This document shows positions 39,405-52,710 of a DNA stretch of 64,000 nt, in pieces. The translations under genes were made by a program, and so were the position numbers. The notes under the pieces were generated by a model that ran no database searches, had not been told where the DNA came from, and worked only from the letters and a program-made list of their open reading frames with translations. Source of the stretch: Hirsutella rhossiliensis (lineage: Eukaryota > Ascomycota > Sordariomycetes > Hypocreales > Ophiocordycipitaceae); assembly GCF_020360975.1 (NCBI RefSeq), contig NW_025408675.1, forward strand, positions 868,001 to 932,000, written 5' to 3'. Numbering within the stretch: position 1 is the stretch's first letter; each line of letters starts with the position of its first letter.

Positions 39405-42400
39405 ATGGACGCCGTCGTCCTCGTCCCCGACCACGTGCTCGACCCTCCTCCTCCGCCCCCGCCGCGGCTCTACGAGCGGCTTCGCCAAATCGCCGGCTAC
39501 ACGTGGGATGAGTCCAAGCCACCCTTCCACTCCACCTATGACTTCTGGTGAGTTCTCTACAGTCCCCTCTGGCCCCAGGTTTCTCGAGGATTCATCTGCC
39601 GGATGCCTTGCTGTCGTGCCACCCTTTGCGAGGGGCAAGTCGAGACTGACTCGAGTCGACATACTCATTCGCGAATAGGCACGTTTTCGGGACAAGAATC
39701 GTCTCTCCCATGTGCCCGACGCCGAGTTCGCATCCCAATGAATCACTAGCCGGCTCACTGACGAGGCTGCAATCCGGACGACCGTCGCCATCCGAGAACG
39801 GGAATCATGCTCCGTTCGACGATCTTCCAGGCCGGACATCCGCGCCGCAACACCCCCCTACTCCCGCCCTTTCCATCATCTCGCCCGAGGCGTCGTGCGC
39901 CAGCGAAGAGCCAGTAGTAGCCCGGATCTCGTACCACGCTGTGCGAGAAGAGCGAGCCTTTCAGATCGCAAAGAGCGTGACCGCAACCGCCGATCCCAAT
40001 GGGGACCACATCGTCAAACCTCTCGACCTCATCAGGCTGAGCCCCATCCCGGGTGACCGTGGCGTCATCGTCGTCGCTATTTATGCGCACCCTGGCCACA
40101 ATCTCCTCTACGACGTTCTCGACATGGGCCCGGCGTTTTACACGGCGCGAAAGGAGCACGACGAATACGTTTCGTACCATAGCAAGGCTCTTGGGCTTCG
40201 ACCGCCAATCAACCTGGAGTACTTTCTCGACTTTGCCATTGGTGCAGCTCAGTGCCTCGAGATTCTCCACCACGGCCAAGGCATGATCCACGGCGAGATC
40301 CGGGGCGACGCGTTCCACTTCAATGCCGAGGAGAACAAGGTCAGGATTGTCTCTTTCGGCTCTGGCGTTCGGTCATTCGAGCACGGCTTGACGAGCACGG
40401 GCTGGTCCACGCTTTCCAGGGAGGTTGGCGCCAAGAATAAGCTCCTCTACATCAGCCCCGAGCAGACTGGTCGAATGCCCGCCGAGCCGGACACGCGGAC
40501 CGACATCTACTCGCTCGGAGTCCTGTTATGGACTCTCTTGGCGCAACAGCCCGTACACAGCGGAGACTCCCCGCTCGACATAGTCCAGGGAGTACTCGGT
40601 CGGCGCATCCCAAACGTGGCCACCGTGCGAATGGACATTCCCGACGTTATAGGACGCATAATCCAAAAGTGCACCGCCAAGAACGTCACTGAACGCTACC
40701 ACTCGGCCAGCGGCCTTCGCTATGACTTGGCCAGAGTCCAACAGCTTCTCAGCGACGGCGATTCGTCCGCCCTCAGAGACATGATGATTGGAACAAAGGA
40801 CGTGTCTTCCTTTTTCATGCTGCCGTCCTCCATGATTGGGCGGCACGGAGAGATGGACAGTCTCATTCAGGTCATCGATCGCGCCTCCAGGTCGCACGCA
40901 GTGCACACCAAAGGTGCTGCGAGTCGATTTCCCGACGGCTCATCTCTGGCCAACGAAGCCGCCACGGCCGATGATATGTCCAGCGGAGCAAGCTCAGTAG
41001 ACGGCACCAATCGCAGAAGCGGATCCTTTGCCCACACGACATCTTCAGAGCCCAAGCTGCCGCGAAACAGCATCCATCCGTCTCTCTTCTCCGACACAAA
41101 GACCCTTTCCAACGAAACCATATCTTCCTGCCACTCCGGTGCCTACTCCCGACTGCCGCGACCTTGGGAGCGCCACCAGTCCATGTCTGCAGAAACCGTC
41201 AGTGCCGCTGATAGCACGGGCTATGAATCTGCGCGCCCCGGCCCGGCCGAGTCGTCCGTTGGGTCCAGTCTGCCGCGACAGCTGGGATCTGCCAAGTTTC
41301 GACGCCGAGGGCACTGCGAGATCGTGACCCTTGAGGGCGCAGGCGGCCTCGGAAAGAGCAGCTTGGTTCAGAGTGTGCTCCCGGAGGCGCGACGGCGCGG
41401 ATATTGCGCGACGGCCAAGTTTGATACTGCTAGAAGAACAGCATTCGGACCATTGCTTAAGCTGCTGTCGTCTCTGTTCAAGCAGGTCTGGGGAGAGAGA
41501 AACACGGAGACGGCGTTCCACCAGGGCCTGAAGCAGTACGTCCGCCCGGTATGGCCCATGCTCCACCGAGCACTTGGGCTTCCCGAGTTTCTACTGGGCC
41601 CCCCCGAACCGGGGTCTTCCAAGTCCACGTCCGCGCAAAGCTCTGGAGCCCGGTGCAATGGCCGATCAGCGACGAAGCGCCGAGGGTCCTCGTCCCCAGG
41701 ATGCTCCCCCGCGCCCTCGGCGCCCAACCCAAATATGCCGCAACAAAGCTCGCAAGACTACCTCTGTGCTGGCACAGCGACCAAAACCACCCGTCTCATG
41801 AACACTTGCCTCGATATCCTTCGCGTCTTCACGACGCACAAGTTCATAACCTTTTGTCTCGACGACGTCCACTTTGCCGATGATGAGTCCTTGGAGCTCA
41901 TCAGTCAGATCATTGGTGCCAAGATGAAGATGGTCATCATCATGACCTACCGCCCGGAAGAGCTCTCGCGGGAAAGGATGGAGAGGATAATCTATTCCTC
42001 GGATGCAGACGGTACTGGCGCCGCAGGAACAGCTTATTTCGTAGTATGCTGACAGCAATGCAGAAATCCATCGGAACAATCGTCCTGCAGTAACCAGGAT
42101 CACACTCTCCCCGTTGAGCGAGGACGACATACTCGAATATGTCTCGACTCTCCTGTCACGGCCAAAAGAAGAAGTGTTGCCTTTGGCGCTTGTCATTCAG
42201 TCCAAGACGGCCGGGAACCCTTTCTACATGCGGGAGATGCTGAGTGCGTGCCACCGCAAGAAATGCATCTGGTACGACTACCGAGATAGCCAGTGGCACT
42301 ATGACCTGGACCGGCTGTTTGCCCAGTTTCAAGGCGAGAAGGACTATGACGTTCTCGACACAGGATTCATCACGCAACGCCTGAGCGAATTGCCTCCTGC

Positions 42401-45400
42401 GGCTCGAGCAGTCTTGGCCTGGGGGGCTCTCTTGGGCAACTCGTTTTCCTTTGAGCTCATAGCGCGGCTGATGGGAGGGGAGTTCGAGTACGACGACGAC
42501 CTCGAGAACTGCTGCGAGGATATTCCGCGATGTCCGTTCTCCGAGAGAGAGGCCATCGCTGGCCTGCAGGCCGCGATCCAAGCCTACATCGTTGTGCCAA
42601 GCGAGACCGACGACCGCTTCCGCTTTGCGCATGATCGCTACATTCACGCCTCGGCGGCCTTGAAGGAGTGCAACGCTCGACGGATGCACTTCATCATTTC
42701 GCAGACACTCCTCAAGTACTACGGCGTGGAGTCGAGGCAACGTGACAGTACCGCCTCGCACATATGCGAGGCTGTCAGCATCATCAGACGCCGCGTGCCC
42801 GTCCGCCGAGAATTTCGCAAGCTGCTGACGGAGTGCGCCCAAGCTGCGACGGAGAACGGCGCCCGACCAACGGCCGCAAAGTACTACAGTGCAGCGATAG
42901 ACCTGCTGCAGGTTACGCCCTGGGTCGATGGCGCCGAGGACGTGACGTACGAAGAAACGATGCAGCTTCACCTTCGGTCGGCGGAATGCTACTTGTTTAT
43001 GGGCCAGCTCCCGGCTGCCAACGATCTCTTGTCCATCATCTTCGCCAACGCGAGGACCCCGATTGACAAGGCGCCGGCGTACGTGCTGCAGTCGCGGATA
43101 TTCGCACAGAATGGCAATGCCTTGGCCGCCTTCATCTCTCTCAAGGAGTGTCTGGCTGCTCTTGGCGTTTCCCTAGGTGACGAGCCAACGTATGAGAAGT
43201 GCGACGAGTGGTTTGAGAGACTCACGACGCAAATCCGGCAAATGGATCGTTCGGCGCTCTCAAAGCCCACCAAGTCGAGCGAAGCCATCATCGCGTCCAT
43301 CGGTGCCGTGTTATCGGAGACGGCAAGCGCCGCGTGGTGGAGCGACTGCCTGCACTTTTACCACCTGACGCTGGTGATGCTCGAAGTGCACCTTAGCCGG
43401 GGCGCGTTTCCGCAGTCTGGCATGGCCTTTTTGAACCTGGGCGTCGTCGCCTTGTCTAGGTTCAACATGACTCAGTTCGCCGTGGAGCTGGGGTCCATTT
43501 GCCAAGACATGCTCTACCAGCCTGGAGACGCCTTCACAATCGCGCGGGGTCAGATGATGCACGCCTGCTGCATCGGCCACGTCCAATACTCCGTGGCCCT
43601 AACCGTAACCCAGTTGGAAGACGTCATTGAGATGGCGTCGGTAGGCGGAGACCGCATGTCAACCATACTGAGTTACGGGCTCTGCGCACAGGCGAAGTTT
43701 TTCGCGAGCGAGAACTGTGCGGACCTCGAAGGCTTCTGCCATTACGGCTGCGAAGACATTCCCAACTGGTCCTTTGACACTCGAGGCGGCGCCCTCCTTG
43801 TCGCAATCAGGCAGACGTGTCGAGCGCTACAAGGCAAGACACAGGTCCACGATGCCGTTGGCGTGCTGAGCGATGAGCAGCACGACGGGCTTGCGTACAA
43901 GAGCTGGCTCACGAGCCAGACCCAGGAGAGCAACCGGTCATCGCTCTTTTACGAGGGCATGGAGCTCGTTGCCTTGTTCTTGTTTGGTCATTACGAGCGC
44001 GCTGTCGAGATTGGAAGGAAATGCTGCGAGCTGCTTTCCATGCTCTGGTCGGCGCGGAACAGCAGACTCATACTGCTGTTTCATGGCTTGGCTCGGACCG
44101 GCCAGCTGTTGAGGCGAATGCAGGACCCCCGCTATCAGTCAGAAGATTTCTCTGCCCAGACAGACGAGATGGTGGCAGAGTTGCACCGCTTTGTCAAGAT
44201 GATGGTGGACTGGTCAGCCGTTTCCGACGTCAATTACCGCTCGTGGTCACGGCTGCTCGAGGCGCAGATAGCGGAACTGTCGGGGGAGCACGGCCAGGCC
44301 ATCCAGCACTACGAGGAGGCCCTGGACCACGCAGCCGAGCAGGACTTTGTGTTCGAGGAGGCGCTTGGGAATTACCTCATGGCGGGATTCTTCATTCGGA
44401 GAAAAGCCAGGAGGTCCGCTCGCGCCGCACTGCAGGACGCTGTCGGCCTCTACCGGCAGATAGCAGCGACCGGCGTGGCCGAGGCTATTGAGAACGAACA
44501 CAGCTTGCTGCTGCACGGCCCGACGCGGAACCATCGGACAGTTGAAGTCGGCATCCAGACCGACTTCGTTGGCGATGCCTCCTCTGTCCAATACCGACCC
44601 GTCAACGGAGAAGACGCCGACGAGTTGAGACAGTTTCCGACAAACGCCATGTCTGACCTGAAGGGTGATCGCATCGGGGCTTGGAGAGGCTCCATGAACA
44701 TGCAGACCGAGGACGGCGCTGGGCTGCCTGCTCTCGATATGATCGATCTGCATGCCATTCTGGTGTCCTCGCAAGTCATCTCGTCAGTCTTGCAGGTGGA
44801 GGAGCTGCTCAAGACCATGTGCGATGTGATCCTGCAGACGTGCGGGGGCTCCGCGACGCGGGCTGCCATTGTCGTCCAGGAAACAGACGCGGACTCGTGG
44901 TGTGTTGCCGCGAGTGGCAACCCGGAGAGGGGGGCATCGGCGCACAAGCCGGGCCTGCCGCTCGCCGGCACGTCGTTGATTGCGGAGAACGTGGTGCTGT
45001 ACTGCACGCGCTTTCTCGAATCCGTGTTCATCCCGGACCTGCTCGCCGACGAGAGGTTCGGCAACGTCAACGAGGCATGGCTGCAGAGAAACCCCGTGGG
45101 CAAGGCCATCATTGCCATCCCAATCTGTCACGGCACGAAACCGCTGCTCGGCGTCTTGTACCTCGAGGGCGAGCCGGGCTCTTTCACGGACCGCAACGTC
45201 ACTGTCCTACAGCTCCTTGTGAACCAGATTGGTATCAGCTACTCCAACGCCTTGTCGATGAAAAACGTGGAGAAGATATCGGCCGAGAATCGATCCATGG
45301 TGTCGGTGCAGAAACGGGCTCTCGCCAAGGCCCTGGAAGCCGAGATGAAGGCCAAGAATGCCGAGGCCGAAGCCAAGCGAAACGTCAAGCTGGCGGAAGA

Positions 45401-47208
45401 GGCAGCCAAGGCCAAGTCCATCTTTCTCGCCAACGTCTCTCACGAGCTGCGGACCCCTCTCAACGGCGTCATCGGCAATTCGGAGCTGCTCCGGGACAGC
45501 AACCTCAACAAGGAGCAGCTGGAGATGGCCGACTCGATTCGTGTGTCGGCCGATTTGCTGCTGACTGTCATCAACGACATATTGGACTTTTCCAAGATGG
45601 AAGCCGACAAGATGAAGCTGTACATCATCGCGTTCAATCCGGAGGAGATGGTTCGCGAGGTCGTGCGGGCCGTTTCCTACAGCAACCGGGAGAAGACGTC
45701 GAAGAAGAACGTCAAGATTGTACAGGACATCAATCTGCCCCCCATGCTCATCTTCGGGGATCCCATTCGCCTCCATCAAGTGCTGGGCAACCTCATAGGC
45801 AACAGCCTCAAGTTCACCGAGGATGGATCCATCACGATCGGCGCTCGGCTTGACTCGGAGACGAGTGAGAAGGCTACACTGACGTTTTGGGTGCGGGACA
45901 CGGGCATCGGCATCCCGCCACAGCAGCTGGCGAAGCTCTTCCAGCCATTCAGTCAGGCGGACGCTAGCACGGCGAGGAAGTACGGGGGAAGCGGCCTTGG
46001 ACTGAGCATTTGCAAGTCACTCATTGAGATCATGATGAAGGGAAAGATCCAGCTGGAGAGCGAGGAGACGGTGGGGACAACGGCCTGGTTCACTGTTGCG
46101 TTTGACAAGGCCAAGCCCGACGTCTCGGCGGGCGATGCACAGTCAAAGTCGTCGCCACCCATCGATCGATACTCGGCGACGACCTCGGCCTCGGAGCGGG
46201 CCGCGTCGCCGAACCCGTTCCTCGACCTAACGCGGATGTGCAAGGAGGACGTCCGCATCTGCGTCGCCGAAGACAATCCGATCAACCAAAAGATTGCCAT
46301 ACAGTATGTCCAGCGGCTGGGCTACACATCCGTCAGCGCATACGAGAACGGGATAAAGGCGGTCGAGGGGCTGCGACAGAAGGCCAAGGAGGGCAAACCC
46401 TACCACATCGTCCTCATGGACGTTCAGATGCCCGTGCTGGACGGGTACGAGGCCACCAAGCTGCTCCGGAAGGACTCGATCGAGGCGGTTCGCAAGGTGC
46501 TGGTGATTGCAATGACGGCCTCGGCCATTCAGGGTGACAGGGAGAAGTGCTTGGCGGCCGGCATGAACGACTATCTTGCCAAACCCGTGCGCTCCGAGGT
46601 GCTCAAGCGGAAGCTAGATGCATACGTCAACAACGCGGTATGGTGGTTTCCCTCGACACGTGAAGAGCGCGTTGGATGCTGACTACACGTAGAGGCCCAG
46701 CTTGCCTGAGGTGGCTCGAGAGCCCCCGAGCCCCTTGACTATACCCGGGCCAGTCACCAATGGACCCCTGATCCCGTCTCCGAAAGCATCCCCGCCGGCG
46801 AAGGTTAGCATAACAGTCTCGGACTCCATTTCGGGCGACGCCAACTACAACGTGCCCCTGGACTCGCCCCCTCTTGCCGACAATGGCCCCGCCTCCAGCG
46901 CGCAGCAGTCGGCGCCAATGGCGATGCCCATTCGTGGAGAATTGGCTCACGACGGCAGGTTGTCGTGCACGAACCAGGCACCCAACGGGAGCCACGCCAT
47001 GGCGAAGCCTCAGAAGAGGCAGGCCTTCAAAGGGAGCAAGGGTCGGGGCAACAGCGAGACGACGACTGAGAAGCCTCCCGTCGATGACGGATCCCCGGGC
47101 ATGCTGACCAAGAAGGTGCCTCAGCAAGCTCCGCAAACTCCAAGCAAAACAAAGCCGGGGCAACGTCAAGACGCCGTGACGGCCACGCAGAAATCGCCGA
47201 CCCGGTGA
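39405..47208 (+). CDS. Hybrid histidine kinase with N-terminal pseudokinase, ATPase and GAF domains (class X type)
   Basis: Very large sensor kinase of the fungal two-component phosphorelay (Chk1/Mak2-Mak3 type), which usually relays stress signals to Ypd1. Exons 39405-39547, 39679-42011, 42091-46637 and 46693-47208 give 2512 residues; junction phases are 2, 1 and 0. Domain order: protein-kinase-like region (about 95-390), STAND/AAA-type ATPase with Walker A GAGGLGKSS (601-609) and Walker B CLDDVHFADDES (about 775), a helical TPR-like stretch, GAF (about 1715-1880), and HisKA with the H-box FLANVSHELRTPLNGVIG and phospho-acceptor His1943. HATPase_c follows with an N box around Asn2063 and the loops DTGIGIP and GGSGLGLSI. 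The receiver domain has VLMDVQMPVLDGYEA, phospho-acceptor Asp2269 and the conserved lysine in LAKPV. In the kinase-like region the HRD motif reads HGE (252-254) and DFG reads SFG (273-275), so it is probably inactive. The last exon adds about 170 disordered residues rich in Pro, Ser and Lys. No membrane helix was seen. Confidence 0.96.
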
Positions 47209-48969
47209 TGAGAGCACACCGCAGGGCGGCCTGGCGAGGGTTGCTCTGAGCTCCTACGACTTGATGAAAGCAAGCATGGCAGTTGTTTTTCCACTTCTTC
47301 CCACCTCACTTTCTCGGGAGACTAGACCTCCTGGCCACGGCCTTGTACGACTCGCACACCGTACCCGGTAACTAGACATTTGATGATATACGACCAACAA
47401 GCAGGGAGCGCACAAGGCTGGGAAAAGTTGCGTTTTCAGCTCACCCCTTTTCCTCCCCACTTGTTGCCCTTGACTGTGCTCCGATTTGCGTCTTTACTGT
47501 ATATTTATCTATTTATCCAAGCGTCATGATAGAGGGGTAGAAGTTATTATCCAGGGAGAGTTGCATCATTTCACCCTCTTCCCCACATGTTCACGCATTA
47601 CTTTTACTGGCTCCACGGGGACGTCTCCTTTTTTTCCAGTTAGGAGCGGCTTACGACCAGAGCCTTTGGTTGGCCCCCAATCAACAGATCTTGGCTGGTG
47701 TCGTACGAATCGAACCCGCCCTCGCGTCCCTTTTGTAAGGGCCGTGGCACCTTGCGGTCCTCGGGCAGTTTGGTCGCCGAGTAGTGAGATGCGTGTCCAT
47801 GGGGCACGATGGAGACTGAGGACACTTCGGGTAGGCCGTGGAATACCCCCTCTTCGTTGCCGCTTTGGCCTGGCGGGCGGACGGGCGTGGTTATAAGTCC
47901 GGTAGATAGATGGGGACCCGTCAATAGTGACGCATGATTGGACGGCTTTTCTTGTCGACTTGGCTTGGTACTGTCCGCTGCTTCCGGCAGTCTGTATAGG
48001 AGATGCATCGGCAGCGCGTGTGCATTCTTTCAGCATGAGGGGGGTGCCGACCGGGCATGTGAAAGCGTCCTCTGTGTGGTTGCAACCAGAGTTGTGCCGT
48101 GTTTACTCGGCAGATGGAGACGATGCGGAACGGGGCTGCGCCTCTGCTTTCTTTTCTCTTTTCTCTCCTCTTCCTCCTTCGTTGGTCTGTTTCGCTTCGT
48201 CTCCCTTTTTCCAAGTGGAAGAAGGAAGGGTCCTGTCTTGACCGGTCCCCCTGAGCTTGGCACCAGGGAGGGGGATGCGGAAACGACCCGTATATGAGGG
48301 GGATGAATCGATGCCTCCATTTTCCTGTATGTTTTATGTATATGACCAAGCGTAGACTCGGTTATATGCATGCCTGTGAGCGTGAGTGTGTCCACGAGAC
48401 ATGAACCTTCGTGTGGTGGTGGTGTCTGGTATGGTTTGGAGTGAGGGGATATGCATCTCACGATTACGCACGGGAAGGATGGGGCATGATATAGGCAGGG
48501 AGGGGCATTATAGAGCTGCCGCACGGATTACGCAACAATGCCGTCCTTTGAATCTGCCCCTCTCTCTTCTCTTGCTCTCGTGGTCCTGGAGATAAGAGCT
48601 GTCATGGTGGTGGTATGAAATGGACCGGGACGTGGCATCTTCAGAATCGGGAGAGAGGAGGGGAAGGAGGGGAAGAATGAGATGGAGAGGTTTGAAGAGC
48701 CGAATACATACGGCAGACAAAGGGAAGGCTTTGGCTGCTTCCCGAAACCGATGCGGGACGTGGAGGAGGGACGTGGAGGAGGGACGTGGTGGTGGATCTC
48801 GGTGTCGAGCAGAGACGGGAAGCGGATGGCACCCTGCGAGGACCGCCTGATCCATCAAGCCATCTGTGTTTGTGTGAGTGTGAGTGTAATGGAGTGATGA
48901 GGGTGTCAGCTGGATTTATACATATATGCTCTCCATCTGCATACAGAAGCTTGTCTGCCTGTGTGGCAT

Positions 48970-49017
48970 ATATATGTGTGTGTAGATATATATATATATA
49001 TCTCACACACACATATA
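48970..49017. repeat. Imperfect palindrome of TA and GT repeats
   Basis: TATATGTGTGTGTAGATATA and, inverted, TATATCTCACACACACATATA flank a short TA core. The arms match apart from a one-base difference in the GT stretch. Could form a cruciform or an RNA hairpin. Confidence 0.75.
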
Positions 49018-51915
49018 GAATAGAACTATTTACTATCCAATACGTCACAGGCCCAAGGACGGCACGTCGCCATGACACTTCGATGGCCGAGCCTCGTGCT
49101 CATCTGAAAGGGAGCACAATGGCCGCGCGTGAGACGACGTGGGCGTCAACAGGTCCGGACGCTTTGGCTACGGGGAGCAAGCCGGCAATGACGGGGGAAG
49201 GACCAAAGTGAGGTGGAACAGACGAGGCCTCGTGACCGCTCATACGCCCCGACTCCCTTGGTCTAGCCGTTGTGCGTTCTCGGGCTTCTCTTTTGGCGAT
49301 GGCAAGATAGATGAACAAGGGGAGGAGGGAGGCTATAAGTAGCAGCCATCGGAGGAGTCCAGCGCATGCGCACAGGGGTATGCATGTCACCTCTTGGGAT
49401 GCGCATCATCCGCTCTCGGGGCATCATGCCCAGACGGACCATTCTTTTCAGGACCTGGAGGGGGGGAGGGGGATAGGGTTGCAAGCGTTGAAGGGATTGC
49501 CCGCTACTGTATGTGGATGCAGGCCTCGATGCAGGCCGTTGTAAGCAGGTGTGTGGGAGTGGCATATTCAAGGGATGTGTGGGAGCCATATAACTGCCTG
49601 ATACTTGGCACCGTTAGGCAGAATCTAGAGACGCGCATGTATACCGCTATTATGCTGCATCTAGGTATATATATGTGTGTGAGAGAGAGTGGGTGTACGA
49701 TGGTATGGTGTGTGTGTGTCCATGCAGACAGTTGAGGATGCTGCACCGACTCGGAGCCAAGCTGAAAGACGGTAGACGAGCGGCCGAGTATTCGTAGCCT
49801 GTAGGAAGCGTCAGAAGACGAAGATCGAGACTGGAGGCTTGTAAAAGCCGCGATCCTAACAACATCCCAAGCCTGAACTGGAATCCTAGAGGCTGCTGCA
49901 AGACCAACGACACATGTAGGCCACCCTCCCCTACCAAGGAACCCAAAGCCCTCACCCTCCATCTTGCAAGCTCCGCCAGCCATTCATTCGTGTTTCTTTG
50001 CCATTGCCGTTCCCGCCTGCAGCCAGCCTCCAATGCTTCCCTCCGCTTCGCGCTCGGGGGGCCAGTCCGGCCGCCCGTCCGCCTCTCCCCACCCCCCTTG
50101 CCTTGCCAGGACCATGGGAGAGACAGGAAAGGAGGGAAAATTACCCGATGCCCATGCTCTATGCATCCGACACGACGCACACAAGCTTTCGGGGCGCGGC
50201 AGGGAAGGCTTGGCAGAAGGGCTTGCTTGCATGTTTGGGGCAGGGGCGGGATGCCAGAAAGGGGGGAGTGCTCTAAAGAGAGGGAGAAGGAGGAAGAGAG
50301 AGAGTTACAAAGAAGGGGGCCAGGTGGCGGGAAAGGTGGACCAAGAAGAGGAAGAGACGACAGAGTGGAAACCGGCATGCAAAAGTCCCGGCTCGACTCA
50401 TCGTTCCCATCGGCAAGCCCCTTGGCCGTCCTGCTTAGCCCCAACCAAGAATGGACTCTCAGCCTTTTTACTCTGCCCTGCCCTCCACGTACCAACACAT
50501 GTAAGCAACGACGCGTATGGACATGGGCACCTATATAGGCGAAAAGCTCAGCCGTGCCACAGCATTGGTCCGTGGACACACGGCAGATGGAGGATGCGAC
50601 GGAAACTTGGCAAAGGGACGACACGACAGGGCGAGGGGGAGACGACCGCCCGCGTGGCCGGAGGCTCCGAGCCCGGACCGGTCCAGACCCTCCGGACGCT
50701 TCGGGAGGCCAAGCACACGTCCGACGGCTCTCTCTCCATGGTAGTTGGCGTTGGAGGTTGCCCAGGAAGCCCTGACGCGGAGAGCATGTCCCGGAGCTTG
50801 TTTCCAGTGACGCAAGGGGGGGAGGGCGGGGGGAGTGCTGTCCCTTGTTGGTATACAAAGAGTCACGAGAGAGAGAATTGTGCTAGAGTGAGCAAGAAAG
50901 CCATGTGGGCACGACAGCGTCTGCCCGACGGATGCCTGCCTGTACGCACTGCCGTGTCCGCGCGGGTGCTGGCGATGGGACGAGGCGTCTCGGGAAGGAA
51001 GCGTTGGCAACGAATCAAACGGCAAGGTTCAAGGGGGCGATGCGAGGTGAGAGCAAGATAGGAACAGGCTAGCAGAGCGAGAGGGCGAGACGGAGAGAGA
51101 GATGTGAGGTGGGTTGACCGAGGGTCCGAATCCCCGGCCCCGGGGCCTTTGGGCACGGGCCGATGGGTCGGAGGGAACGATGGATACACGCACGCCTATA
51201 GACCAGACCGGAGAAAAAAGAAGGATAGGAAGAGATGGAAGGTGAGGGGCGTGGATCGGGAAGAGGACTGACGGGACGTGGATCCTCCCCGGCTTCTGCC
51301 TCCTGTCCTTCGGCCTCGACCTTGCTGTCCTCTCGACGCCTTCTGGTCGGGGGTTGGCACAGCCCTCGCACGGCATGAACAAGACGCAACCCGCAAAACA
51401 CACGATACGAGCAACTCACGTGGTGTATCCCTCGTGACAAGCAAAAGGGGGATCCTCTTCCTCCTCTCCCGCCCCGTCTCCGGCCTCGCCAGCGAGTCGA
51501 TGGGAAAACAGGCGAAAAGCTGCCAAGTTGCAAGCCGAGGCCTCTGCACATTGGACGTATATACGTATATATATATCAACGTTTATGTCTACCTACTTTC
51601 GACATCATGGTTTGGGTTTCAGCATAGTTTTGCTCCTCTCCCTTTTGAGCCCTCTTTTCCCGGTTTGGCTCGGAAATTTCCCGTGGGGGTTTTTCTGCAC
51701 GTGTGTGCGCGCGTTGCATGACGGGTGGTGAGTGGTGCACGCGTGCCAAAAGCGGGAAATGCATGGGGGCGAGGGATTACCCGCTCGGGCAACTCGGCAG
51801 AATCGTGCCCGAGGCCGCGGCGGAGGAAGGGAAATGGGCGTTGCAAAGAGGCAGTTTTCAAGTTTTCGACGCCATGAAGGGGGGGGGGGATGTCGAGGAG
51901 GGAAAGGAGGTGTTT

Positions 51916-51942
51916 TGCTGCTGCTGCTGCTGCTGCTGCTGC
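51916..51942. repeat. TGC (CAG/CTG) trinucleotide repeat
   Basis: Nine tandem TGC units in gene-free DNA, 27 bp after an 11-G run (51879-51889). Confidence 0.85.
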
Positions 51943-52683
51943 TTGGTGTTGAGCTCGAATTTGCGGGTTGGGAGAGACTTGGTTGTGAGGGTGAAGAGAA
52001 GAGGCCTCGGAGAGGGATAGAGGGCGGAGAGAGGAACCAGAGAGGTTAGGGTGTTGTACGCATACTCACATGCAGATGTGCGCACATGTCAGACGGACAC
52101 GTCAAAGCTGTGTTATCAATCTGCCGACTAGCTTTTCCGGGCTGATTATCGAGAGGCAGAGGCAGAGTGGGATGGAGATGGCGAAGCCGCAAGGGGGGAC
52201 TGGAGTGACCAAGTTGGACTATATCTGTACATACCTAACATGTACACGCTGTAACTTGACGTACAAGTGTAAACGGCTGCTTCATTAGACAAACTGCAAT
52301 ATTCAACGGACAGACCAGCTCCGTCTCCGTCTCTCTACCCTCCTGACCGGCTCTCCTCCTGTTGCTAGGAATCCTTCCCTTGTATCCGTACGCTTATAGG
52401 CTGGCCCCGTGTGGGACAAGTACATGTCGGTAGCACGCTGGTGTCGCCGTTGATTCTTGGCTGCCCTCGTTTCGGATAATAAGCCACGGTTCCACCGTCC
52501 CGCCGTTGGACACATGGGTCTCTCTTGGCTCGGTGCCAGGCCAGGTCTGGGCCTAGCGTGGGGGTACCCTGTCTGTATACAAGCAAGGTAGAGATGCCGA
52601 GCCCCAGCATAGCCGTCCTCGGTGTTGGTATATTTTGGAGGGTACTATGCATACTGGCAGGCACAGCACACCGCAGAGGAAGA

Positions 52684-52710
52684 AGGAGAAGAAGAAGAAG
52701 AAGAAGAAGA
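52684..52710. repeat. GAA trinucleotide repeat followed by ATG units
   Basis: About eight to nine GAA/AGA units run directly into four ATG/GAT units. Intergenic, purine-rich on the plus strand. Confidence 0.85.

Noticed and set aside
47700..47730. Minus-strand GGGTTCGATTC resembling a tRNA B box
   Set aside because: No paired T-stem and no box A at the right distance.
49650..50858. 402-codon frame on the minus strand, and the overlapping 365-codon plus-strand frame
   Set aside because: The two overlap antisense, both are Arg/Pro/Ser/Gly-rich, and neither shows a domain or a plausible intron set. Likely chance in GC-rich DNA.
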